Shown here: one piece after another, positions 1 through 10,000 of the stretch
Numbering within the stretch: position 1 is the stretch's first letter
Layout: each line of letters opens with the position of its first letter
Assembly: GCA_001724265.1 (NCBI GenBank)
Contig: MEDY01000254.1
Location: 1 to 44,370, forward strand
Direction of reading: 5' to 3'
From: Rhizaria sp. SCN 62-66
Lineage: Eukaryota > Rhizaria, unplaced
Length of the DNA: 44,370 bases
The notes under the pieces: generated by a model
What the model was told of the DNA's origin: nothing
Seen by the model: the letters and a program-made list of their open reading frames with translations, nothing else
Database searches by the model: none
Position numbers and translations under genes: made by a program

Positions 1-1
1 C

Positions 2-70
2 TGGCGCGGCGGCGCGCGCTGGTTTGAGGCGCCATCGGTGCTAAAGAAAGAGTTCGTCAAGCTTCGTTGA
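2..70 (+). CDS. 3' end of an unidentified protein-coding gene (partial)
   Basis: The first ~110 bases are GC-rich like the genes of this window, and the base composition drops sharply afterwards. Reading from base 2 gives 22 residues ending in VLKKEFVKLR and a TGA stop at 68-70. The other two forward frames stop earlier. The peptide has a mixed charged and hydrophobic make-up typical of a real C-terminus. The gene body lies outside the window, so the family cannot be named. It could instead be a GC-rich untranslated stretch. Confidence 0.45.
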   Translation, partial: WRGGARWFEAPSVLKKEFVKLR

Positions 71-248
71 GGAGGGGGTGGGACCGCGCGTCTTCGTAGA
101 TAGATACTCCAGCGCGATAATGCAATTATAATCATAAACAGAGTTGAAAAAACAAGTTTCATACATGATATCAAAAATCTGTTTCATTTAACGGATGTTT
201 GACAAAGTTGTATGGCTATTTAAAACCGCCCCTTCCAGGCGCGTTTTT

Positions 249-291
249 GCGTTTTTCATAAACCTCTACATCAGGGGTATGTACTTACAGT
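249..291 (+). repeat. Left arm of a diverged inverted repeat
   Basis: This segment contains CATAAACCTCTACATC followed by a GGGG run, a GTAC or near-GTAC motif, and TTACAGT. The same order of motifs appears on the opposite strand at 44261-44305, with a few substitutions. Upstream of it, a CCAGGCGCG segment also has a counterpart on the right side. The two copies are about 44 kb apart in inverted orientation. They look like old copies of a dispersed repeat or a conserved non-coding element. Confidence 0.7.
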
Positions 292-311
292 AAATAAAAT
301 GTTACTTTAGC

Positions 312-336
312 ACTAGTACTAGTACTAGTACTAGTA
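312..336. repeat. ACTAGT hexamer tandem repeat (4 copies)
   Basis: The self-complementary hexamer ACTAGT is repeated four times without interruption (312-335). Both the unit and the whole array are palindromic, so the array can fold into a hairpin or cruciform. No function is evident. Confidence 0.9.
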
Positions 337-669
337 TCAATTATGCAATTACACAACGCCATGAAGACCATCTACATAACGCCCCTTAATGGAATATGTT
401 AACGGGTTTGACTGGTAGCCCATAGCTTTTTACAGTACGTACGTACGGTTTTGTGCGGTTTCACCAGTAAAATAAACTTGAAGTTTAGCTTGACAACTGA
501 TTGTCGCAAAACCGTTTTGTGGTGAAACTGGGGGACGAGGTGACCCTCTCAAAAAGGCAGTGCAGATCTCATACAAACGATCGTAATATCACGTCTCTTC
601 AATTTGAAAACGTAATAACCCATATAATTGATTTTATTTTTCAATTTGATTTGCCTTATACATGCAGTT

Positions 670-2238
670 ATGAGCACCAACGACGATTTTTCCCAGTCGG
701 GCGGGTCGACGCCTCAAAGCGGTAGCAACAACAAAACACGCGTCGTCATCCACCTCGTCGGCAGCACTCCTGGCAGTGGCAAGGCTATGATCATCCCACC
801 TAACGCCACCCTCGCGGACGTTCTTGCGCGCGCCACCGCCAAGCTCATCCCTTCCGGCGCAAACAACGTGACTGACAAAGATGCCTCAGCATCATCATCA
901 GAAGCGTCATCATCAGCAGCATCCTCAGCGGAGTCCACAGTCGCACTGCGCCACGTGTACACCGTTACGGGCGCCGAGATCACGGACGCAGAGGAGATTA
1001 TGCCCGACGATGTGCTCTTTTTCTCCTCCGCCTCCGCGTCGCACCTCGCCCCTGCGCCCGTGTCGCCCCTCTTCGCGCCGCCCGCCGCCGCCGCCGCCGC
1101 CGACAACAACAACAACAACAACAACAACAACGACGATCATGGCAACGTTATGAACAACGGCAGCAGTCTTGCTTCCTTGTCCTCCTCTGCTGCGCCCCCG
1201 CAGTACAACGACAACAACTTTGGTCCCGCAGAGGGCATTCCGTCCCCTGCACCCGTCAACAACAACAACAACAACTCCTATGACAACGCCGCCGCTGCTG
1301 CCGCCGCTCCTGCTGCTCCTGCTGCTGCTGCTGCTGCTGACGCGCCGCCCGCCGCGCGCGAGCCCGGCGTGCTGCGCCTGTTGGCGTCGCACGCGGCCGG
1401 GCTAGCGACGTGCGCCTACTCGACGGCGGCGGCGTATCTGAAGCAGTCCGGTCCGGCCGCCGTCCGCGCGGGCCTGCCTGAATGGGAGGCGCGCCTTTTC
1501 CCCCTGCTCGCCTCGGCGACGGCGCAGTCGGGCCCCGCGCTCGACTGGGCCGACGACCAGCTGCTCGCCGCGCGCGCAGGCTTCCGCGCTGCGCGCGCCG
1601 AGTTCCTGGCTTCCGAGGCCGGCCGCAACCTGCAGGCGTCGCTCGCTGCGCTCGCCGCCGCGGGCGCAGACGCCGCCTCTCGCACTACCGCCGCGGGCGC
1701 CGCCAGCGCCGAGGCCTTCTACGACACGGCCTCGGAGGCCTTCGCGACTCTGCGCGCGCGTGGCCAGGAGGGCGCCGTGGCGGCGGCGGAGCACCTGGCT
1801 CTGGTCAAGGAGAAGCTCGGCCACGCGTGGAACGAACAGCTCGCGCCGGCCGCGCGGGGCGTGTACGACATCTGGCAGGCGCGTCAGGCCGCCGCGGCGT
1901 ACGCAGAGGCCCAGCGCGCGCCGTTTGCAGGCGTCGCAGCCGGGGACGCGCGCCGCTACGGGCTCTCGCCCAACGCCGCTAACGCCCATAGTAGCGGGGC
2001 GGGGGACGCGATGGAGCGGGAGTATGCCGCGGTGGCCGCCGCGGCGGTGGCGGAGGTCTAGCAGCGCGACAGGCTCGCCGCGCGCAACGCCGCCGCCGCG
2101 GCTGCCGCGAGCAACAACAACAGCAGCAGCAATGGCAGTATTAGGGCAGTGAACGGCAATGTCAGTGGCGCTGGCGCCGGCGCTGGCTGTGTGAAGATGG
2201 GTGATGACGACATCGAGAATGAGCTTGATCTTGACTGA
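670..2238 (+). CDS. Ala-rich protein with DCX/KHA-like N-terminal domain, read through one UAG
   Basis: The protein is about 522 aa and its function is not known. Residues ~20-125 (TRVVIHLVGS near the start, RHVYTVTGAEITDAEEI and PDDVLFF near the end) resemble the ubiquitin-like fold of DCX/KHA domains, which typically mediate cytoskeletal or assembly contacts. A poly-Ala and poly-Asn linker follows, then about 240 Ala-rich helical residues with amphipathic segments such as LDWADDQLLAARAGF. TAG at 2059-2061 lies in frame. Reading through it adds QRDRLAARN, an Ala/Asn/Ser tract and an acidic end (NELDLD), closed by TGA at 2236-2238. I chose the ATG at 670 because the sequence upstream is AT-rich. 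A three-codon upstream ORF (662-673) overlaps this ATG. Confidence 0.75.
2059..2061 (+). other. In-frame UAG read as sense (codon 464)
   Basis: TAG is followed by 58 open codons of the same Ala/Asn/Ser-rich composition and then TGA. The GC-rich coding composition continues past the TAG and fades only towards the TGA. Confidence 0.8.
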
Positions 2239-2778
2239 GCGTAGTCAGCTGAAGCGTGAGTGACACGCTTTTGAGTCAAAAGAAGCCTGGCATGCCTGCT
2301 CCGAAGCCTTCGGTGCTAAGTCATTATTGAATCTGAACGAACGCAATATGTATTGACGTGATAATGCTTCAGGGCCATGTAGGTTTTTAATCAACACTTT
2401 AGTAACAAAATGTGAGAGATATAGCACTAGATGAGATCATACGTATATAGCCACTTCAATTATTAAGATTAGACAAGTAATATTGACTTTGTCATAGTAC
2501 GCTCCCCTAAGTTTAACCCGAGATGTATCTTCACCCGAGTTAACTTAATACAACCAGTTTTTAACTTGTTTTATCCAAGATAAGTAAGATACAAATGTAT
2601 TATTATTAAAAATAATGCTCATGAAGAGGAAGTCTACAGACAAACTGTGACTTTGCTCTCTGGATATGTGCCGAGCTGCGCTTTGTTTTCATTTATTCAT
2701 CTTCTCTTGGCGTCGTCTTCTATCTGTACACACAAAGCCCCAGCCAGCCAGTCTGGCGGTCATCAGCGGACACAGCGC
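2239..2778. other. Convergent 3' intergenic region
   Basis: This AT-rich spacer lies between two converging genes. No open frame of coding composition is seen. An AATAAA on the minus strand near 2693-2698 is a plausible polyadenylation signal for the minus-strand gene that ends at 2779. Confidence 0.6.
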
Positions 2779-3540
2779 TTAGAGCTCGGACTTAAGATCG
2801 CCCGCGGCGGCCGCGGCGGCGAGCGCGGCCTCGGTGGTGGCGGCGTCGGGCGTGGGGGTGCCGGGGGTCGCCGGCGAGGCCGCGCCGGTGAGGGCGGCGT
2901 CGGCGGCGTCGGCGGGCGCGATCTGCTCGGGCGTGAGGTCGGGGACCGGGAACGAGCGCGCGGTCTCGGCGTCGGTCAAGCCCTCCTGCAGCGTGACGAC
3001 GCGCTTGGGGTGGTAGAGGTTCGAGCGGGGCACGTTGAAGCGGCGCAGCAGGTCGACGATATCGTCCTCGGAGGTCTCCCACGAGAAGAGGACCTCGACG
3101 TTGGTGTGCTTGGGGTCGTAGAAGTTGGGGTCCTGCTCGAGGTTAGTCAGCATCTCCATAATGTGGTCCTTGCTCATCGTGTAGTCGATGACGAAGTCGT
3201 CGTAGTCCTTCTTGTCGGTGAAGAAGTGCACGCGCGGGGTCCCGCCCGCGAGCTTGGTCACCAGGGTCGGGTAGTACGGCGCGTGCTCGTGCACGAAGAT
3301 GCGCGCGCCGGGGAACTTCTTGCGCAGCTTGCATGAGTCCTCGGCGAGCATAAGCACGTAGGGGAACTCCACGCCCGCGGGGGGCTGCACGGCGCGAACG
3401 GCCTCGGCAGTGGTGGGGTCCACCTCGTCTGCGTCGTAGTCGTCGGACTCCTCCATCGATGGCTGCGCGGAGGCAAAGAAAGCGGGGGCGAAACTCATCA
3501 GGACAACACTCAGCGCAAACAGCAAGGTAGCCAAACGCAT
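2779..3540 (-). CDS. Sep15/SelM-like thioredoxin-fold ER protein, Cys form
   Basis: This 253-aa secretory protein has a signal peptide at ~1-25 (hydrophobic LLFALSVVLMSFAPAFF, then ASAQP). Residues ~58-135 match the Sep15/SelM family. DSCKLRKKFPGARIFV corresponds to the GUKLGRFP-type segment of Sep15, and APYYPTLVTKLAGGTP, HFFTD and the helix after DYTMSKDHIMEML follow in family order. Cys70 sits where animal members carry selenocysteine, and the partner Cys of the family motif is missing, so a monothiol is expected. The protein ends KSEL, close to the KDEL-type ER retrieval signal, just before TAA. Animal Sep15 works in ER glycoprotein quality control. A similar role here is inferred. An Ala/Pro/Thr linker of ~50 residues precedes the tail. 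Confidence 0.8.
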   Translation of the reverse strand: MRLATLLFALSVVLMSFAPAFFASAQPSMEESDDYDADEVDPTTAEAVRAVQPPAGVEFPYVLMLAEDSCKLRKKFPGARIFVHEHAPYYPTLVTKLAGGTPRVHFFTDKKDYDDFVIDYTMSKDHIMEMLTNLEQDPNFYDPKHTNVEVLFSWETSEDDIVDLLRRFNVPRSNLYHPKRVVTLQEGLTDAETARSFPVPDLTPEQIAPADAADAALTGAASPATPGTPTPDAATTEAALAAAAAAGDLKSEL

Positions 3541-4032
3541 AAATCAACCTGTGACAGAAAACAAATGGCGAAATAATGAGTGTGGAAGCGGGAATGGTGA
3601 GGATTTAAACGCAAGATACTTTTGCTGAGGTGGCAATCATGCTCCGTGAGAAACCGGCGATTTATGCACATAATAATGGAGTTTAGCTGTGTTTTAAATT
3701 AAAAACATAAGTAACAACATCTTGGGTACATTCTTTTAAATATGAAACCCTCTATTCTCTGTTGTTCGAGGCTCAAAAGTAGTTTTTGGAAACGCATTTC
3801 GGCCTTTTACTCCTCGTCTCCTGTCTGCCCCGAACCTTCTGCCCCTAGGGTCAACGCAAATATGAGTGCACTGGTATATTTAATCTATCAAATGTAAATA
3901 TTGAACAATGACATTTAATCTTTCAAACACATTCAGTCTTGCAAACATTTGTATTAAAATCAAAAATACGGAGGTAGTGCGTAATAAAGTTAGGTCATAA
4001 TCTTACCAATCCATATCGTCAAAACTCACACA
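3541..4032. other. Intergenic region between two minus-strand genes
   Basis: This AT-rich spacer holds the promoter and leader of the Sep15-like gene (just above 3540) and the 3' region of the trehalase gene (just below 4033). I see no gene or RNA in it. Confidence 0.6.
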
Positions 4033-7000
4033 TCACGGTCGATTCTTCGGTGCGCTGCTCTCTGCTCCGCATATTGATGTTATCGTCTCCGCCGCGGCAG
4101 CAGCCGCAGCAATATCTTCCGCAACCGCGGCCGCCCTTGCTGTCACTGCCGCGCATACAGCCGTCGCGTGCTCTTCCATATCAGTGTGCGTGCGCTTTGG
4201 TGTTGAATCACCTGTTACTGTCCGAGCAGCCGCTGCCGCGGTGGATGTCGCCGCCGCAGTTCCACTTGCAGCGTTGGCCCCGGCGTGATACTCGCCCGAG
4301 CCGCGCGCGGAAAGGAACGCCAGCGAGCGCCGCGCGGTACAGGAGCTGTCATGGCTGAGCTCCTGCTCGCCGGGCGCGGGCCCAAGCGAAGCCCACTGCC
4401 CCGGGTTGGGCACCGCGCAGCCGCAGCGGCCGCGCGGAGGGGCTCCGGCAGAGGCGACTCTGTGGCGCGAAGTGAAGAAGAACACCTCAGGCAGGCAGTA
4501 TGATTGCGCGCCGGCGTCGCGTGGCAGCGCGCTCTTGGTGTAAGTCAGCACGCGCGCAAGCTCGCCCGCTTCGGCCTCACTTGCCGTCCCCGACGCAATT
4601 GCGGAAGAGGTCTCCGCGGCCGCTACAGACTGGGGGGACGTGCTGCAGGTCCCGCATGGCAGCGCCGCGCTGCTGACACGGTACACTGCCACATTTGCCG
4701 CTTCTGGCACTCGCGGCGGCCTGCGCCGTGGCGTGTGCGGCGCGGGCTTCAGAGTCACAGGTGCCGCGCTGTCTGGCTCCAACAGCGCTGCAGCTGCAAA
4801 GTCCATGTCGGCACTCTCAAGACTATCGCTGCTGTCCCGGCTGCGCGTGCTGTGTTCGCTGTCGCTGCCCTCGACCGGCCCAGCTGTTGTGGCCGCGACG
4901 CCCAGTGGGCCCTTGCGCAACAACTCACGCAGCTGCAGCCGCGTCGGCAGCGCGGTTCCAGCCAGTGTCGCTGTTTCGGTCGTCACTAACGCGCAGCCTG
5001 CTGCGGCTACCGTGTCGGGCGCGTCTTCAGTGACCGTGTACAACACGCGTTGATTTGGCACTGCGACCGCTGAAGTTGCTGTTGCCGTCTGGGAAGTCCC
5101 AGTCGCTACGGTTGGAAATGTAAACACGTGCGCAAGTGAGTGCTGAAACACTGGGGGCGCGAGAGCAACGCTTGAAAATCGCGCAAGCTTGCTTGATTCT
5201 GAAACAGCTACTGTTGAAGAAGTAGTACCTGCTGAAGTTGGTGCCGGCGCAAGGCCTGCAGCAGAGCGCATGCGGTGCTCAGCGCGCTCCAGCTGTGTGG
5301 CTGTGGCGCAAGCGGCGCTGTCGCTGACCGACGCAGCGCGGGCGCGCGCTGACCTTTCGATCTCGAGATCCTCGCTTTCATCATCCTCGTCAAGATTACC
5401 GTTCGCACGAGTTGATATCCCCATCGAGGGTGGCTTGGTGTCCGACGTTGAGAGCGCACGACGCCGCGGCTTGCGCGGACCTGCAAGTGCGCGTGCACTT
5501 GGTGGGCGCGGGGTCATTGCAAAAAGGCTGTCTGTATCTGATGCGTCACTTTGCGACTGTGAGGACAGTCCACCACCTGATTCAGATGGCCTTAGTCCTT
5601 TCTTTGGTGTTGGACTGACAGCGCGCGCCGGACTTGTGTCGATGTGAAGTTGTGGCTGCTTACGCAATGGTGTATGAAAGCGGCAAGCATTCTTAGCAAA
5701 GCGACATAGTGCAAGCCAAACGCCGTTTGTCCAGCCGAAGCCAGCCTGGCACGTGTACTCTCCACCACCAGCGGCCGCAGTTGGCGCGCGCACGTCGTAC
5801 TTCTCTGGCATTACACCGCGCGCAAGGAAGAAGAGCTTCGCGTGGAACAAGTAACGCCGCGCGGCCAAGTCAACAATCTGCGCGCTCAGCAACGCGCGTG
5901 TTGGTGGATACGGCGGCGGCTGCAACGGATTTGAGTGTGGGATAGTGACCGTGGGTACTGCTGCGATGTAATGTTGCGATTTCTCTGAAGGCGCCACTGC
6001 TACACGGCGTGTGTGAACGCGCGCTGCAATCGTGCCGACAAGTGACGCAGCGGCCACGGTTACCCACGCTGGCTCGCGTCGCAATCCAACACCGGTAGGA
6101 TCGAGATCCAGCGATGACAACGTTGACACACTCACAACATCTGAGGGCATATCGCGGCTGTTGTGGGCTTCGTCATTGATTAGAGGCAGTTGTTGGCGAG
6201 CGCGATCAAAAGCCTTTGCAACGCGAGCGCGACGACGGCTCCTTGTCGCTTCGCGGTAGCGCCACAGCGCGGCTCCAAACTCGGTTGTTGTGGCGCTGCG
6301 CAGGTCAACTGCAGTAGTCGCGTGGATTAGCCCAGCGTCGTGCGCATCCCACGGCAGCGTTCTCGCAGCAACCAGCGGTGCGCGGCCGTCGCCCGGCAGC
6401 AACAGCGGTGTGGCGTGGGCAGCACATGGTGGTGCAAACAAGTCATGCAAACGCGCAGCTGCCAGCAAAATGTCGTCGTCGACATCTGAATCTTCGTCAT
6501 TGTCAGCTCGAAAGTGTGCGCTAGCAATGTCTAAAAAGCCTTCAGGCAAAAATGCGAGTACAGATGCGTTTGCTGTAAGACCTGCATCCTCAATAGTAGC
6601 GCGCGCAGTAGTGGGCATGCTCAGAGCAGATGCGATTGCACGATGGTTTTGATTGTCCTTTTGACTGTGTGCATGAAAGCGCATGCCGGCTGTGTACGGC
6701 GCTGCAACGCTGGCCGGTCGCGCAAATGGCACACGAAGCGGCGGTCCGACTGCATCAAACATAACCTTCTCAGTGGATGACCACTGCGACGTGTCAACAT
6801 CACAGTTGTCAATAGACGCATCTGAAGTAGCAACAGATAAGGCGGAATCATTTGCAGCGGCGGCTTGAAGTGCATGCACGTCGGACAGCAGCGCAGGCGT
6901 CACTGCAAGGGGGCGTAATAGTCCCTCTGCGCCGCTTTTGGTCATCAGCACCTGCGTTGCGCCGCGCACACGCCGCGTCAGCACGAGCTCCAGATTCTCC

Positions 7001-10000
7001 GCACCGGTGCGTGGTGTCATGTTTAGTACGGCTTCAACTGCAGCAGCAGTTGCTGGCGCGCCCTCGCCGCAACGCCGCAACGCAGCAAGCAGCTCAGCTC
7101 CGCGGCCAGGCGCGGGCGGCGGTACTGGGGACGCTGCGGGCCGCGCGCGCAGGCGGCGGAGGGCGGCGTTTGCGGCTCGGGCAGCGTCAGTATACTGTGC
7201 GAGTCCGGCTGTGGCAACCCACGCTAACGGCGGCCAACCATTGGGCGCCTCCCACTGTAACTCTGACGCAGCAGCAACGGTGGAAACCGTGCTAGGTGCT
7301 ACTGAGTTCTCAACAGAGTCCATGTTTGCGTTCTCTGTGCTTGCACGGCGCGAATACTGCGGCGCAACACCGGCAGCAGCGCGCGCAAATGCTTCTGCCT
7401 CTGTGCGCATGCGCGCGCGCTGTTCACAACGAAGACGAGCAACAAGTCCTGACGGCGGTGTCCAAGTGGCCGCAAAGCCGCCTCGGTGCAGGAAGCGTTC
7501 GAACAGCACGCCGGTCACGCGCTGTGCCTGCGCCGGCGAGGCAACACGCGTGAAAAGCGGAAACGCTCCCGCCAGCGTCCACACATGCGTGCGGCGGCGG
7601 CGAGTGCGGAGATCAAAATCGAAGTAGTATCCCAGCAGTGGGTCCCACATGTACGTGTTGATGAGCCGCGCACGTGCTGCAGCAGCACGCCGTGCCTCAG
7701 CTGCGCCGTCTATTAGCGCGTCACGCGGGTCCGCGTCCAGTGCGCCAGGACTGCGTCGATGCTCACCTTTTGTTGGTGGAGCGCTTGCCTGGGCGCTGGA
7801 GTTAGCGCTTGCGTTGCTAGAATTAGCAGCTGCAAATGTTGCTCCAGCAGAGTCAAGACGCGCATGCAACGCATGAACAGCGGCTGCAGCAGCTACGACA
7901 CCAGCGCGGTCGATGACTTTCTCCGTGTCAGCAACGAGCCGCGTAAAGGTTGAGCCTGCGTCAAGAAAGGCCGCCAGCACATCCATCTCGAGAGTTAACA
8001 CGTGGAACTGTGTGCTGGCCGTCTCAGCCAGTGCTGCGTAAGCCAGTTCCGTTGCATACAACAAGCAGTTGAGATCGACCGGTAACACGCTCGAGGTTTC
8101 CAGATCAGCCAGCGTCGCGTTGGTACCAATTTTTTCAAGATCACTTTTTGCAGCAGCAACTTCTGTTGCAAGTGTGTCTGGCGACGGAGCGTCTAGCGGG
8201 GGTGCTGGTCGCAACGGGGCAGCGGGAAACCAGCGCGAACTAAAATCCCAGCCAGACTCGCACGCAGCGCGTGTGTTTGCGTACAGTGCCGCGCGCCGCC
8301 TGGCGTCGAAGCTCGGACCGTTTTCCGTCGCCTTTGCGGTTGCAGCAGAGGGGTAACCTGGAGGGTATGAAAGAGCATCGTTTAAGTAACGCAACGGTGC
8401 ATCGTCACTCGATTTGTGCGTTGTGCTAGCGCCTGCAGCAACATTAGTGTCAGCGTTAACATCTATGTTTTCTTTGTTGTCAGCGGTGTGAAATGGCGGA
8501 AGCTCCCCGCTCCACAGTCCTGCAAGCGCGCGCAGCTCCGCGTGAATGCGATCCGCAACACCGCGGCGCAGCGCGCAGGCAACATCGGCGCCCCAGCTCT
8601 CCGGTCGCGGGCTCGACGGCACAGCATCATCCCAGTACCTATTCAGTATACCGTACCGCACGCGCCGCCCTGCGCGCCGGCGCAACGCGTGAGCCACTGA
8701 CGCCGCCACTGCCTCAGAATCTGCGTGATTTTCTTTGCCACCCTTAATTGCAGCCGTAGCATTAGCAGAGGCTGCGTTGCGGCGAGCGCGAAAGGTGTCT
8801 GTCCAGTGGTGTGTAAGGCGTGCGTCAATGTCAGTAATACACACCGCGCGCGAGCTAGCCCAGTATGCGCCCATCTTAACTTCGCGCGACGCTATGCTTT
8901 GTCCGCCGGCCCCCGTTGCTGCACTTGCCTCAGTTGCCCACGCGCTTAAGTTGGCACGGTCACTTATGCCGCCGGCTGCTTGCCGTGCCGGATGCGGAAC
9001 TATTGGTGCGGGTGTCGCCATGAGAGTGTCAACAACATCGATATGCAGCGACGGGCACAGATCTGACACATTAGGCAAGCGCCAATGCGACGACGAAATG
9101 CGCGCACGTCGACGTTGCGACGCAGTCTTTTTAGTTTTTGCCGTAGTGCACTAGTCACACAGTTGAGGCGCCCGGCTGTGCTCTGCATCGACCACTGCGT
9201 TTACTGTTGCGACAGCCTCTGCGGGTGTGAGCGCGCACTTTGTCACTGCAAATACAGCATGCTCCAACTTGTGTGAGTGTTGCGTCTGCCCAGTCTTCCC
9301 AGCTGTAGCCGGGTGATGGCCACCCTTCCTATGCTCATCAAGCGTGCAGCGCACAAACGGGTTCTCGTTTGACCGTGGAGCTGTAAAATCAAGGACAAGC
9401 GGGCCGCGTGCGTGCTCATTGCCGCGCAGTGCGCAGATTGCCGCGTCGGGCACACCGGGCCCCACAGCCGCGCTGCAGTTAGAGCACCGCACGCGAGCTG
9501 CAGCAGCACGCTCGTAATAGTCGCGTGGCACGCTGATTACGGGTTCATCAAGCTCGCGTGTCATGCGCAATCGCATGGCACGTGAACTCCTCTCATTGAT
9601 GTTGTTTGTATCGCTTTCACTGTTTGTATCAGAGTCAGGGTCAGAGTCAGAGAGCCAGGTGTCGTCTTCTGAGGGTGGGTCTAATGGCAGTAATACGGCA
9701 CGGCGGAAACCCACTGTAGGAAGCACAAACCGCAACTCGTACTTGCTCTCATGTACCTCACTATTGTTTGCGCTGTTCTTTTTTATGTGTACGCGTGAGC
9801 CTGAACGACGAACCCATACTGGCGCAAGCCTTGTTGCGTCCTGCAGCGCACCTGTAAAAACCGTGCCAATTAGGCGGTCTGCGCCCTGTGTCCAAAAGGT
9901 TCCCTCCATGGCAGCAGCCAGCACGCCAACTTCGGCCACTGTATGCGCAGACGCGTGTTGGCCGAGCAGCTGTAACAGTAACGCCAGCACAGGCGGCTGT

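Larger units (their letters stand above)
71..669. other. AT-rich intergenic region with short repeats
   Basis: No gene is visible here. The stretch contains one arm of a repeat that recurs inverted at the right end of the window (249-291), four copies of the palindrome ACTAGT (312-335), and a GTAC-based palindrome GTACGTACGTAC at 435-446. The last ~200 bases should hold the promoter and leader of the gene starting at 670. Confidence 0.6.

Noticed and set aside
670-2238. Perilipin-like or lipid-droplet protein call for the Ala-rich protein
   Set aside because: The amphipathic Ala-rich helices are suggestive, but no diagnostic motif is present, so no function is assigned.
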